Below are positions 34,101 through 48,355 of a DNA stretch of 64,000 bases, piece after piece (position 1 is the first letter of the stretch; the number at the start of each line of letters is the position of its first letter). This DNA comes from Phytoseiulus persimilis. Its lineage: Eukaryota; Arthropoda; Arachnida; Mesostigmata; Phytoseiidae. The stretch spans positions 4,030,001 to 4,094,000 of the forward strand of contig CM075101.1 of the NCBI GenBank assembly GCA_037576195.1. Direction: 5' to 3'. The position numbers and the translations under genes were made by a program. The notes under the pieces are model-generated. The model was not told the DNA's origin. It did not search any database and saw only the letters and a list, made by a program, of their open reading frames with translations.

Positions 34101-37100
34101 CGAACTTTTCTCTCATTTTATCCATGGTTCCAGAAAGAACTGGTGAGGAAGTCGTCAATTCTGAACCAATTTCAAGCAGTGAACGATCCCTCTCGGTGCC
34201 ACCTACAGAACGCTCTCTGGAACGGGCGGTTAGGTCACGAATTGGGGGAAGGGCAGCCAATACGAGAAGCCCTAAACTCAGACTCCCTCCCGTGAAAAAC
34301 CGCCTGAAACTCCTCAGGCATGTCGATTTCTAATAGCTCACCGATCGGCAACCGTTTCCTATTCTGAGCCAAACTCCCCGATAACGAAGTAAAAACCCAT
34401 CCAAAGACTCCTCTCTCATTTCGAAAGTCACCTTGCGCTCATCTTATATCCCCGCCTGGACACGCGTCGGCGACCCGTATGTGGTCCACCGAGACAGAGC
34501 TCAGCCCACACTCTCCTCCAGGACTCGCTCCGAGAATATGTATGCTCGTTCCAGAGCCAGAATCTGTGGCCTCCGAACAGCCCGGATCTCAATCCTTGGA
34601 TCCCCATGTTCGGAACGACAGTGATATGGAATCAATCAAACGGGTGCACAGGAACGAGAAGGACTTCATGGAGGGGATCCTGGAGGCGTTGGCAGTCACA
34701 CTCCCAGAGAACGTTTGAGAAGTGCCTGCTGTAGCTTCCGCAGGATATCTGAGGAATCCACCACCGCGAACGGCACCTTCTTTCGGAGAGAGAACTTTGA
34801 TTCCTCGCGATCGAGATGAGCGTCAGGTGACTTTCCAGGTGGAGCTCGGATCGACCCTTGGCGTTGCTCAAGATGAGAAGCTCTTGACATCTGGGAGTTT
34901 TCCTGGAAAGCGACTTCCCTGAAGAGTTACATGCGGCTTCCCACGGGAATGGGTCGGCACGGGGTATTGAGGGCTGAATTTGCGGGTTCCTCGTGTCGGC
35001 TGCCCTTTCCGCGGTTCGCAGCCGATCCGCACGTATCGGTGAAGGTTGTGTGGGTGGGATAGAGAAAACTCTCTTCGTTTCCTATTCTTTCGAAACACTT
35101 GAGAAATGGCGATTCCCTGGCCAGGTGTGTCGGGGACCATGGATGAAACTCCACAGAACTCTATAGAAGGAAAAAACTCTAGAGGGATTCCCCTCTCGAG
35201 AGGAAACGGGATGGACTTCTGTACAATGAGACACCAACACCCACTACCGAGAGCAGCTAGCGGCTGACGACGGAATTTGACGCGAACTAGGTCCAGTTGG
35301 ACCCTGGAGCCCCACTCTGAGTGATTGGTTTGTGAGCCTGATTCAGATTGGTTCGTCCAAGTCCTTATCGGAGCTCTCCTATACGCTCTCATAAGACTTC
35401 GAATTGAGACAGGGCAATAACAAGTCGCTTACAAGGAAGGTCTTCGAGTACGAATACGATCATGAAATCATCAAACAAAGTTAGCTCGTGCAATCGAACC
35501 GTGCGTCGTTCTGTTAGTGTGTGTTTCCCGTGCTCCCGCCGAGTAGTTCCTCCAAAAGTCCGAGCAGTCACGGAACTAAAAGAGACGAGCAGCTCCGAGG
35601 AGCTGACTGGGCAATGAGGAGACTTCGAGGCGTGCAATGGCCTCTCAGGAAGCACGGAAGTAGGAGGAGAACTTAAACGAATAATAAGCAAAAGCACATG
35701 GAGAAGACTCCACGAGAGCAAGAACTCCTTGGAACAGTCGGTCTGTCAGTCGCTTCCGAACCGAAGAACGACTAGCAAGGAGAACACCGAGTCATATGAA
35801 CGACCGAGCAGACAAGCAAGTGAACCGACGGACAGACACACGAACGGAGAACAAGGAGGAAGTTATCTTGTCGAAAATTCGTAACTTGCGCGTCCGTGCT
35901 CCACGACGTCTCCGTGACTTGCTGCTTTATGGCGGGAGCGAGGAAACCGGCCGCCGGCCGTCGGCGAGCCAGTCCGCCGGCGGAGGGTAAAAGCAAGAGA
36001 AGAAGTCAAGGCAAGTCGGACAACGTTGAGGCCGTTGTTGAGAGAAAACGAGATGTAGAACAGGGATGGGAAGAAACCATTGAATAGCAATCGTGTTATC
36101 CCTCGTCGGTGTGTCCTCCTCCCACCGCCCCCGCCTCTATTGACCCCCTTTGTGTTCTCGACATTTGTTCGCTCTCAGTGGGTTCGTCTGTAAAGGTTGA
36201 GGAGAGAAAAACGAGAGGAGGGGCGACGCAAGAGTAGTTAGTCGAAGATTCTATTAGGCTCCATGTTTGACGAGAGTTAAACGGCGGGGAGCGAGCAGGC
36301 AAACGCAGGACTTCAGGTGGGCATCGCCATTCCCTCCATTTTTTGCTTTTCCTCTCTCCCCTCGTGCCGACGGCTATTGAACATTGAATGTGATTCGCGT
36401 GAGTGCCCTTCCTCACATCGCCAGTACGTGCGTATGGCGTGCTTAACAGCTTAGTGCAAAGGGGAGGTACCAAAGTGGAGAGACTTTGAGCGAGGGAGTT
36501 TCCAGGACAACGCGCCCTCTCCCACAGACGAGTCGAATGTAACTTCGGACCTCGGCTCGAGCTTCTTGTCAGAGCAGCTCGCTCCTCGGCCTGCTCCGGT
36601 TGAGCTCTTCGAAAGGTGGTTGAGTCCCTCGTCGATGCTTGACTGTAGTCGACGTGCCCGACAACCATCTGAGTTGTCATTCCACAAGGACTTGCCAGGA
36701 TGATGCTGTCGTAGAACATCCTAGCCGAGTCTCCTCGTGCACTCTTTATGGAGTTGAGCTTCGTCGATTCGTTCCCCACCGGCGTCGTTCGAAGGGTTTC
36801 AACGAAGAATCAACGGCCAACCATCGTCCATCGGTTGTCCTTGCCTTCTGACTCGTAACGTTGTCAAGTGCATCCTGAGCTGAGCCGTGAGAAACTTGGT
36901 GCGGCCCGACCGAAGAGAAGGAGTCCCGGTACCGTCACAGCACCGAGTTACCCGAAGGAAGAGGAGAGAGAGGTCCAGAGTCAGGAGAACCCAGCTCATT
37001 TTGAAAGGTTAGTTGGCTCGTCAAGGGCATTCACCATTGGAAATGTTCCAGGTATTTAGCAATTTCCAGACAGGAACACGCTACCCTCAGGATATTGCGT

Positions 37101-40100
37101 TTGGAGCTATTGAACTCTGTACATTGTCTCCTGAGCACTTGACTCGTCTGTCTCGCTGCGGGAGTGCGTTTACGACCACCGGTTGGTTGGTCGGCCGGCC
37201 GGCCGGCTGGCTGGCTCTCCGGCTTACTCGTTTGTCTCGTAATGAGCCAAATTTGACGAGAGGAACAGCTGCGGTTCGGAGTCCCATCGGGGTTGGCCCC
37301 CTTCTGCCCACCCGGTCGCCCGCCAGAGAGGAAAGTTCAGAGTCGTTCGCTGGAACGATGAATGCCGGAACGCGCGCCAGAGTTCAGAGAAGCACAATGA
37401 CCAAATCGGGGGACGGACGGATGAATAGTGGGCAGAGGATGGACTTCCGAAGAGGAACGGAGCACAAGAAGATGAACAGTCTAGCTCGCCGTAATGAGGC
37501 TCTGTTGCATCGAGCTCATCCCTCGTCGTCCGTCGACGGTGCTCAAACAACGCGCCGCTCACTCATCGTGGTCCTTCCCATGATACCTCGCCGGACGGGT
37601 GCTCGTTCTTGTGGAAACTGGTTTGAGCGGCGGCGCGTTCTTGACTACCATTTGTTTTTTATTACCTGCCGTTCCTCCCGCCATCGCCGTTGTTCACAAA
37701 CTGTGCGTGCCTGCTTTTTGAACGATGATCAAAGCGTTCCTCCTGTGCCTGACAAGAGCAGCGACGGGGGCATGACTGCTTGCTTGTCTGCCCGCTAATG
37801 CTGCTGCTTTTGAAAAAGTCGCTCGCCTTCTCACATGGGCCATTGCGAAACTCGGTGCAAAAATGCGCCAGCCTCACCCGGCTTCTCTTCCCGAGCGGTG
37901 TTCGCTATCGCTCTCTAACAGACTTCACAATTTCTTCGACGCGACCCGAACGGAAATTTGCGTTTTCAACTTCGCTTTCGTTCCCTTTGAGGGGAGGTCT
38001 GTCCGTGTTTGGCAGAGTTCTCGCGGATTTCGTGTCGGCACAGATGGTGCCTCTGGCTTTTTGAGCTAGTCCAGCTGAAATCCACTCCGAAACCGTTATC
38101 CCCAGCGCTCCCCTTTCTCAACTGAACCCGATTCCGACGCGGGCCCCAGAGCTCCAAGAGACCCGATGACGTTCAGTCTGCTCATTTCTCTCTCCTCGAA
38201 GTTTCCACATTTGCGAGCTCTTCTGCAGCGACATCTGTCGACAACAGCCACTCGCTCGACGGCGATCCCCCAAATCACTAAAAATAGAGTCAGCCCGTCG
38301 AGCTGCGGGTTGCCCTTGGATTACTCGTTGTTCTCCCTTCGCATGCAGCTCGTTCAACGCGGACTCGAACAGCTGATTGGCGCTTATCCAGTTTCATCCG
38401 TTTGTGCCGAGTTGCACGATGAGTCTCGCACTTGCTTGAGCCTCACTCGCAGTTCGGAGTTCAAGCAGACGTTGAGTGCTAGCGCAAAACTCCTCTCGCC
38501 CGTCTGTAGCGAACGGACGAGCGACCGCCGCCGCCAACTACGTCGTCAGTTCCCTTTGAATCTCGAACGAATCGCTTTTATTTTTATCACAATAACGAAT
38601 ACATCTATTCTCTGCTTCATCTGCTCCTCGGTTAACCGACCCCGGGACAGCGTCCCAGACCCCAGCCACCAGACCGGCCGCTGACGTGAGCGACGGTACC
38701 TGCGAGCTCCTCTAGTTCCTCGTGGTGTTTTTGCGACCAAACTAATATTCTCTCGCTCGGTTCATATTTTTCCCGTTATTCCGAGATGGGCGAGAGATCT
38801 GAAAGAGTTGGAGCGTGTGCCCAGATGGGACGGAGGTTTGTAGCTTAGTTATTTCTTTTTTCGCTTCTCACCTCTCACAAAAGAATCTCGACGCACAATA
38901 GAAGAGCCGCGGGTGCGGGCGGTCCCGAAAGCTCCGTCTAATGTTGAAGTGGGTCCTCTCCGAGAACGGTCTCCCGTTGCGAGAGGGTTTTCTCTGCCGA
39001 ATTTCAATTCGCGTCTCCGACTCCGTTTCCCAGTGGTTCGGATCGCCGAGATCGATGCAACGATGCTTTTTGCCATCGCCTTGACACAGCTAGCTCACGG
39101 ATCATTTTCTCGAGAAATCCGTGGACAAACATGGTGGCCTTCCAATCGGGACCGAGATCGATGACGGAGAGTCATGAATCGGGAAGATCTGATTATTTGT
39201 TGATACGATCGGTGTTTCTTCCGAAACCCTCTCGGAGATCGGGGTTCTGATACTAAAGTGCTGGGAATGATTGTACCAGACCTCAATCGTCTTCGAGCTA
39301 TTTCTCGTTCGGTTGGTTCGCATCCTGCGTGCAGCGAAGTTGTCGAGACGGATCCTTCCGAGGACGAGACGAGGAAACTGGCGGCGTAGAAAGGCAGTTG
39401 CTCGTTCGGTGACGCGATATTTGACAATCGGCGGCTCGTTAGCCGACGCGCGCTTTCTCTTCGCTTGCGACCGAGTTTTCGGAATCGTTCGGGAGAACCA
39501 TTCCTCCCATCAACAGTGAAGATGCGCAACAGGAGACGTAGCAGGCTGGAGCTCTGAAGCGAAAGATTCGCGTGCTCGTGGCCCCTTCCCTGATGCTCGT
39601 TTGAGAGCGGGTCGCCCTTGAGTGGGAAAACCGGTGTCAGGTCACGTGTATGCTCGATCGGTATCCCTGCATCTCCCGACTCACAACGAAAACTCTGAGA
39701 GTGTCAAATCCCTCGACGGTGTCTCAATCGGCTCCTTCAGTGCGTAAAAAGGAGAACAGGAAGAAAGCGACTCTCAATTGAGCCGCTCCACTCGATGTGA
39801 GCTCCTGTTAGCCTAATGGATTGCGTTGGCACGTCCGCCTTCCTTTTACATTTCTTCGTCCCTCTCCTGGAAAGAGTCCTGCTGCTGGCATCCTCGGTTA
39901 AACGCGTCTTCCTCCCTCCATCTGTATTTTTCACAGATTTGCTCCCGAGAGCCTCCGTCAAACGTCAGCGACCCCCTGAATTTTGAGTTCAGCACACCTA
40001 ATCTGCATCGAGTCCTACTCACGATACGGTGTCAACAGTTTCTCCTCTGGAGGAGAGGAACCTCGAGCCTCCAGCAGCGACTTCCTCCCGTCCGGACTCG

Positions 40101-43100
40101 AAGAGCCGAACGTCACCCTCCTTATTTGGACCTCGGGAAAATGGGACTGGCTTATGATATTAACTCCGTGGCAGCGGCGGCAGCTATTTCACTTTCGCTT
40201 GATGTCACTTTATTTCCACCACTTTTTCTCCGCCGCCGCTGTCTTCCTTTTTCTATTTTTATTAAAATCTTCCCAACAGGGACCGAGGTCGTTAGTTTTT
40301 TTTTCTTCAGGTCAGCAACAGCCGAAGCCATTGAGATCCCGCTGAGTTGGCGGAGGCTCTTTGAGGAGCAGACCTTGGTTTGTTCGGTTCAGGCCCAGTC
40401 ACATTTATCTCGACGTCTATCGCATTGGGCACACGGCCCACCCCACCCGCTTCCTTTTGTCCACCGCAGAGGAATCGCGGTGTCTGTCGCGTTCGAACAA
40501 CGGATCCAGGGCCTGTTGAGCTCAGCTGCCGTCCTGTAATGCCTGAACGTCATAACAGCGATCAAAGCAGGTGGCCGCGAAGCGTAGGTAATGAAAGCAG
40601 GAGGAGGGCAAGAAGCAGGACACCGAGGAAGTCCCTTCCGCGTCCTCCCGTCTGTTTAACTAAGAGTTTGTTTTTCTCAGGAGACCCGTAATTGGCGACG
40701 CTCAGGAAGTTGCTTAGCTGAACTGCTCTCCCGCCTGAGTACCACCGGGCGTCCCGATGCCGCCAGCTACCCCCGCTCGCTTGTTCATCCGCTCGGTAAG
40801 GAGGCGAGAAGAAACGGAAGGGGAATTCCGCCACTGCCGCCGCCGCCGCAAGGATCCAGGCTACTCGGCCCGGCGTACTAATCTGTAGATCGAACATAAA
40901 AGTCTCCGCAGCTTTTACGACGCAACGAGCTGATTAGCAGAGTGCTATAGGAAGGAAACCCGCGATGGAGGGGTAGGAACTCGAGCTGTGCCGCCGTGAA
41001 CCCACTCCTCGCACCGAGCCCCGCGTCCCCTACAGAAACCCAAGCTGATTGCTCCCGCCTTCCGTTTTACCTTTCACATTCACTCAACCTCCCTTGCCCA
41101 ACCAGAGGGTACGATTGTCGTCACGCTCTGTCCCTCTCCGATGGCTGACTCCCCTCCGTTCAGCATTTCACGTGTCCCTCCGCGCATGAGGCCCCAGCTC
41201 GCGTGCCACCGGTGCTTGCCGGCCGCCGAGACGAACGCTTCTCCGGGAGAGCTGCCTCTTCGAGAGGAGAACGAGAGGCAACAACTTCTGGCTCACGATG
41301 TTCGAGTGATGAGTTTTCTGGTTCCTCGCTGTGTGTCGTTCCGAATTGTTCCTCGATTCCCTATCACTCTTTTGTCCCGTCGTGAGATACAAAGCACTGG
41401 ACGGAGAACTGATAGGGGCCTGTGGAGCTGATTTCATCATGAACGACGCACGCCATTCCGACCTGATCCCGTGCGACAGTGAGCCGTCTCCAGGCTTGGT
41501 GGGTCGACTCCCAACGCGAAGAATTGACTGGAACCCGTGGAAGAATGAGCGTGTTGGGCTGTTTCATTGAGTGTGACGCTGGCTCTCGTTGGATGACTCT
41601 AAGAGGGTTTGAGCAGGAGCTCACCGGAAGCTTTCGAGGTATTTCCATCCAGTGCATGCGTTCCGCTTTGAACTATCGGCCGATCAGCTTCCAGGCGGGA
41701 AAAACAGACTGGAATAACGGCGGGAAGATCCCTGACAGAAGTTTACCTGGTGGGAGCTGAAACTGCTCTGATTTATTTCGGAGCGTTTCCTCGTGGCGGT
41801 CGGAATGCCTCAGCTGCTCCTGAGCGCCAAAGCCCAGAAAAGAAAAAGGTGGAGAGAGGTCCCGGATACAAGTGGGTGAGCCTTCGACCCCTCGGGGAAG
41901 AAACAAGGCTCCCGTTCCACAATCTGACACTGATAGAAAATTCGACAAGAGCCAAAATCCTGCAAGACCGAGGGAGTTATGTAAATTTCCTTCTTCTTTC
42001 TTCCCTACGCCGATGACGAATCCACTATGCTGGCCCCACGGGTCGTCCCGCTTCGCCGTCGGAATTCGGGAGGCCGTCCGAAGCTTGTTGGAGCTGTGTA
42101 CATAGTTCCAAAGGTGCGAGCGCAGATAAACCTCGGATTTTTTTCCCGGCAGGACCCGAATCGTATCTTGCTTCTCGGAATGACTCCCCATGCTGCAGCA
42201 ACTCGACTCCCCCAAAGGAGCAATATTCCAAGAATTCGCATCATCGGCAATCAACGGAAATTCAATGACGTTGCGGCAGCGCGTCCGCAGGTCCTGTCCG
42301 CAGGGTAGCCCCGACATTCTTCGATGTGCGATCAGATCCCACTCGTCGGGCAACGATTGGTCACTGGGTTAGACCGCGTGCGAATTCATATCGAGGGCCA
42401 GTACGCCACCAGATACGGCGATAATTCTGTCAGCTCGAAGAGCGTCAATGTTATTTCGTTGCCGTTAGTGATGCCGACTTGTCATGAAGTTGTCGTCAGA
42501 GCCGGCAAAAAATCAAATTAAGTCACCGACCGCGGCGGGTATCTCTCTTTCTATCCCTCCGAGCTGTCAAGGCTCACGCAACAAGCCGTTAATTTGCTGT
42601 GGGCTCGTTCTTGTGGTCTTCGCGACAGCGGTCCGCGTAGTCGTCCTCGTGAGGATGTTCGTAGTCGCAACTCGGCAATGAGTGAGGGGTGTCGACCGAC
42701 GAGGAGTCCACCGACTCCCAACTACCCGGAGGAACCGGGCCGCGGAGTGAAGCAGACGAGGGCCATATCGTTGCCATTTTTCCAATGTTCGTGCCCGCGC
42801 GCCCATGGGGAACAACAAGGGCAACAACGATTGGAGTCGCTCGGAGCAGGAGAATAGCTCAATGCTCACCCGACCCGGGCCAGGTTCCCACCTCGGTGGC
42901 GTTTTGCGTCTCCTCACAGCGGCCGGACGAGCGAGTTCGCCTACCCACCGAGCCGCAATTCAATTTTGCGGGAGGGCTGCATTGACGCCGCTTGAACGGC
43001 TGTTGAAGAAAAATACACGAGACCGCAAGACACAATCATCTTCAGGGCTTTGTTCAGCCGATCGAATCGTTCATTGGCCGGCAGAGCTATATAGGCGGCG

Positions 43101-46100
43101 GTTGGAAGATGTGGATAGGGAACAAGATTGTCAATGCGTTCCGTGTAAAGGCCGCATGCACGAGGACAGATATAAGTACATACACGATTCCGTACTGGGC
43201 CGTGAGGAACAAAGCGACGCTAAATGTCCGACAAATGAGGTGGACGATCATTCCCTGCGGGCCTTCGCGCATCCCTGATAGGCCCAATATGGGCGGACAT
43301 CAAAGGCCCATTTGGTCCCGTCGTTCGGTTAGAGCCGACGTGAGCGCTCTTCTATGAGGCGAAGACAGAGATATCATTTTCATCCGTTATCAGGAGTACC
43401 TCGCGTTCGCCGCTGACGTTGTTCGGAATAACGACAGAAGCATACGCGCCGTCGTGTCATAGGCACACAGACGCACGAGCAGAACATCGGAGAATCGAAG
43501 GAAGCGCGGTATCGTCGCTTCGTCTTCCGTCACTATCAACCCTCAACAACCGATGCTTCAAAACCGCATTTGAACGACCTCTGCGGCGAAGCTCGCAGAG
43601 GGAGCGTTCGAGCTTCGATCGAACATCTCTACAATGACTTTGTAATCACGAGATCCCGGACGCGCATGACCCAAACCCACGGTTGCCGGGTAGAGAAACA
43701 TAGGGATCGGCAGCGACACGTCGGAAAGCGAAAACAGTCTCACCCTACAAAAATTGTTTACCGAGAGCACACAAACAAAACGCCCCGATGTCGTAGAGGA
43801 GAGGTCCGGGAAGCTCGTAATAGGAACAGAGAGAAGGCTGAATGCGGGAAACGCTCAGAATAGCCGGTTGCTTCAGCAAACATTTTTTAATGCAGGAGAA
43901 CGCCATGCAATGAAAAAGTTCGCGAAATGAGGAACCAGAAGTGGGAAGAATACCGCTCCCCTTCCCGAGGCGCGGTGCGAAACAGCCGAAGAAGAGGAGC
44001 CAGTCGGTCAAAGACGGAATTCCCGCACTTACGGGACGAGTAACCGACAACAAAGTACCGACCGAAAGACACCGATGGGGAGCAGGTTCTCTGAAAACGA
44101 CGCTCGTCAACAGCAAAAAGTCTTTGCGGCAAATTCGCTCAGGCAGAATCAACCGGCTCCGACACTTGAGATCCCTCCTTTTCCGGAACTGTTCTTGAAT
44201 CATCGGAGAGGATCCTCAGTGGCATGACTCGAAGGCGTCGCGCATCTCCGAGTGCAAACAGCTTCTTCCCACAGAGCACTTGGCGAAGCCACTTGGCAAG
44301 CAGGAGCACAGCCACTGGAAAAGTGAGCAGACGACAAGAAGTCGGCTCTTCTCAAGACTTGGCATTATGCTCTGTTGGTCTCTGCTCGTTCCGCCGGCGA
44401 AAATCGGAAGTTGAGGAAGTGAGCTTGAAGAGAGAGTTCTTATTGTCGCACAGCCCCATCGGGAGCTAATCATGCGTGTTACAAAGAACGTCACCGGCCT
44501 CAACATCCTTGAGTTCGGGCTGACAGAGCTCGAAGTCCGTCGCAGACCTTTTCTTCTGGATGGAATCGTCGTGGAGAAGGAAGCCCACCCGCTAAAACTG
44601 ATCTGATTTTAGGGGAGAGCCACGAGGGGACGCCGACCCGTCACATTCTTCGCAGAGTTCCAGGGCGGTCAGTTTCTCCCCGAAATCCTTCCGAACGAAC
44701 ACTGAAATAATGGGACGCGATTCAACCATTGCGATGGATGGATCTCTACCGAACTGCTACCAAAATACAACCATTTCTACAAACTGTGAAGATTGGAGAG
44801 CTGAGGCGGAGGAGACGGCGAAGAGGGAAACAGACGCTGAGCGATTCCATCGGACTTGCTCATTATCAGTTAAACGGAAGTTTCCGTCTCATGCCTCGAG
44901 GGCATCACGAAAGGAAGGCACTCTGTTTCGGGCTGGGAGACAGAGTCCTCCGACTCCACCGGGGCCAGGCCGACCAAACTAAGCGCCCGCAGAGACAAAA
45001 GCGAGGCAGAGCAACACAGGAAGGAGCAGTCAGTGCATCTGTCGTACGATTTCCTATTTCGTTCAGAGACACTCCGCCCGGAGGTCCGCTCTGCCCGTCG
45101 GCTGGAGACCATAAATTTGTTTCTTCGAATAGTTGACCAGGCTCTCGCGCCCAGTCTACAAGCAAGACAAAGTCCGCGGGAGAACAATGCGACGTGAAAG
45201 GGTCGAGAAGGCGCAAGCGCGCAGACCCGAGCCAACGGCGACGGAGCTTGCTCGCCCTGCACGCGGCAGGTACATAATATACCCACAGAGTCCACGCGTT
45301 CTCATCATGTTCTGAGGGTTTCAGCACGATTGAACGCGTTTGGCGCGAACCCTCCTCGGACTTGGAGACATCACGAGCGAATCGCGAGGCAAGAGCCCAG
45401 ATTCGAAATGAAATCGGGGAGTATCATCGCTGGATAGGCACCGTCCCGGTCGCGTCAATAACTTTCTTCGCACTCATCTGCCCCATCGGACGGTGGATCC
45501 GGTCGATTCGGAACGTGGAGGCCAGTCGCTCCGTGACCGATGGTCGCGGATCGGTCTCTGCCCGAAAGTCCCGATTACGATCGGTTCGAGAGCGACGGAG
45601 GAGGCGATGTGGCCGCCTGAGTGGAGAACAGTAAAAGCCAAATACAATGACCGAAAGCCGTCGAGGAACTTCCTAATTTAGATCATACACATGGGGATCG
45701 TCATTCAACCAGCATGCAGAACAGGATCAGGTAAGACGGAGGCAATCAAATAGCAGCGTACTCACCAATTAGAGCAGCGAGCGGAGGGGAGAACTCGACC
45801 CACGAAGACTTCGTCCGTTGGCGGAGAGCCGCCCTATCCACCGGCTCGCTGCGGGGATGGGTGTCATAAAACTATTGACATGCATACGGAGTGTGCTGAG
45901 TCGGAGCACCTCCGTTGCGTCGGGAGAGCATCCCACAGACCCAGTATGGGCAGTCGAAGCTCGGGTCCATCAGTTAGTCAGGCCGCGGATAGGTAAAGCT
46001 CGGTTTCGTTGAGCTCCCGAACGCCACGGCCAGGATCGGGAGCGAACAGTTCTGGAACCGCAGTCGGGATGAACTGTTCGGGAAACTTCCCGTTCGAGTT

Positions 46101-46114
46101 CCCCCCCCCCCCCC
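46101..46114 (+). repeat. 14-base C run
   Basis: Uninterrupted poly-C, one of six C or G runs of 13 bases or more in the window. Confidence 0.95.
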
Positions 46115-46639
46115 AGCATCCATAACGGAACAGGTTCCGACCGAATCGCCCTCGGCAGAACTCCCAGAACCTGTCTTTGTTGTGACATTTTGTCGGCACG
46201 GGCAGTTGTCGCCTTCCATTCAATTATTCACCGCAGCACAGATGTATTGTGTAGGCGGTGAGATGGCCGAGTCATTAATCGGCTGGCGAAGCCTCCACCT
46301 CCACGGCGTCCTTGGCGCGGTGGATTCGCGGCAGATTCTCTGTTTCATCTCACACAGGCATCTCCGGAGCGTGGCTGGATGAACGGGAGGCCACCTGAAT
46401 CGTTGGGGACTGCGGCACAGAATGGACAGGCGGATGTACGGCCAGTCGGGGGATATCCAGCCGAAGAAACAAGCGAGTGAGCACATATCCCGGGATTCCT
46501 ATTTGTATATTGCTCTGAGAACGTGACTCGAGACCGCTGTAGGCCTTGAAGCGGGTTAAGCTTTGCACGGTGTTGGCCGGCCCGCTCCCTCCCGTTCTTC
46601 TACCTGATCGAATCATGGCCGAACATTGATCAAAACGCG

Positions 46640-46658
46640 GCTTGCTTGCTTGCTTGCT
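46640..46658 (+). repeat. (GCTT)n microsatellite
   Basis: Between four and five perfect GCTT units. Confidence 0.9.
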
Positions 46659-48355
46659 CGTGGGTCTACTTGCCGCAGTGACCGCTTATTCGCTTTCCGG
46701 TCTTTGACCGCTGGGCCGTCTGTTTAACGATTCGTTTGGCTCCTCGTTTGTCGGCTCGGCAAAAACTGAAATTCCCTCAGGCCTATCATTCAGGCCTCCA
46801 GTCATTCCGCTCACAGCGGCTTCTCCCTGATGAATCCGGTAGCCTACCCGTCTCGAATCTCGTATCCGAGTTCCGGTCTAGTCGTCGATTCCGAGTGCAG
46901 ATTCATCCGCAATCACGCGCGCAGGACTTGGTGCACGATCCAGCTCGCCGATGAGAGACTCCGTTCGTGGGAGGACTCCTCGGGAAAATGGAAGGAGTCT
47001 CTTTGACGCCGCATCCAGTCTTCTTCATGAGAACCGAGCTGCGTTCTCGCCGATTGTTGGTGGAGGGCTGTTCGAGGGTCTCGCGTCTTTCCCTGAATCG
47101 AATCATCCAACGGCAGAAATGGCGCACCTGGAGGGTAGAAGAGAAGAGGGGTCAGTCCATGCCGCCAGGCCTTTTCAGGAACGGCGAATTTGGATTTTAC
47201 CTCCGTGCCGCCCCCTTGGCTACGCGGCCAAAAGTGGACGACGGCACGTTTCGGGATCGTTATTCGATCGATTGAACTGGGAATCAGGTGCAGATTGTGT
47301 TGATTCATCGTTTGCGAGTCATCTGTATGGGTTTGCTGGAGACGAGGGACGAAACTCGGGTCTTCGTTCATCGATATCTTCCAGCAATTCCAACGAGAGC
47401 TGGAAGCAGTCTTCCTCTGTTTATCAGTCTGCTCACTTTCACCCCGTCATCGTTCAAAGTGACAGTATAACCAGAGAGAATATCGAAGCCAGAGTTTCAG
47501 TACTTGCCCGAGAGCGTCAAAGCTCTGGTCTCATATTCCAGCCCCTCGTTCGTGTATAGACCAACATGCAGATCAGGACAATGTTGCCAAACTTGCCATG
47601 TCCCACGTCGCAAATGCGCGTCAGAGAATGATTTTTGAGGGTCAACCTATAGCTGATATTCCGTGATATACATAGATTTCGCTTATCAATCGATTATTTC
47701 CTCAGGCACCAGACCTCGGACGATTCCTCCCACCGATGGAACACAAGTGGAGGTGAGACGTTCAGAAAACGCTCTCCCATCGACCGGATGCGGATTGCAA
47801 CCGAATTGTCCGCTGAGTGCGCTCGATTCCGAAGGGGAAAAAGACTAACGGGGCGATTGTCACTAGAGTCAACATTTGCTGAGTCCTTAGCATTGTGGCT
47901 GACCCTCGCACCACCCAGGAAGCGAGTCACTGTTATCATGAAGCGTTCATTTGAAGCCATCGAATCATTTGTCTTCAGGTAGTGTTCTCTCGACGGGCCC
48001 CACTTCGTCTCACAAAGACCTGGCCGGGTCTCCGGCGAACCCTTCACACGTGATCTCCGGTTTGGTCGAGCGGGCAAACTTATATCTGGAGGGAAATCTT
48101 GGATAGCTCAAATGCTCTCGAACCATCCCCCCAGGAGCAGGAGCGACGAGAATGTCACCGTTGCTCAGTGATTTCCCGGTGACTCGGTCTGCAGGTCAAC
48201 GACATAGTCGTCCTGTGTCATGGACGTAACCCTCCTGTGAAATGCATCCGAACCACAGAACCAAGTTTGAGTACGACCTCACAGGTGAGAGTTCGGCACA
48301 CATTGATCTCTCACGCAGAAACAAAATGGCTACGTCCCCCAGGCCGCCGCTCCAC

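Larger units (their letters stand above)
17011..35000. other. 18 kb without a recognisable gene
   Basis: Mixed sequence with scattered open frames but no protein family I can name. Frames worth noting are 17105-17248 plus (47 codons, acidic, directly after the ECHDC3 3' region), 21302-22094 plus (two overlapping frames), 21671-22483 minus (270 codons, overlapping the previous pair) and 23488-23805 minus. Antisense frames compete in most of these places, so none is annotated as a gene. The span may be intergenic or intronic. A short GGTC repeat lies at 25171-25186. Confidence 0.5.
35001..48355. other. 13 kb GC-rich span without a recognisable gene
   Basis: The sequence appears richer in G and C than the part before 35 kb, which lengthens chance frames. 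The longest (37013-37798 plus, 39826-40539 plus, 36096-36779 minus, 41673-42353 minus) are dominated by Ser, Arg and Pro and show no domain. A GGCC-repeated patch lies near 37195-37210. A strongly hydrophobic minus-strand frame at 43087-43287 is noted separately as a weak observation. No RNA gene or mobile element protein was recognised. Confidence 0.5.

Noticed and set aside
37013..37798. A 261-codon plus frame
   Set aside because: Composition is dominated by Arg, Ser, Thr and Gly, it shows no domain, antisense frames compete, and the GC-rich region makes such lengths expected.
39802..39910. tRNA-Arg-like head (TAGCCTAATGG A box at 39809)
   Set aside because: There is no proper anticodon arm, no clear B box within the right distance and no acceptor pairing. 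One A box by chance is expected.
46256..46345. Second GGCCGAGT A-box-like motif
   Set aside because: The rest of the tRNA consensus is absent, and an 8-base match is expected by chance.
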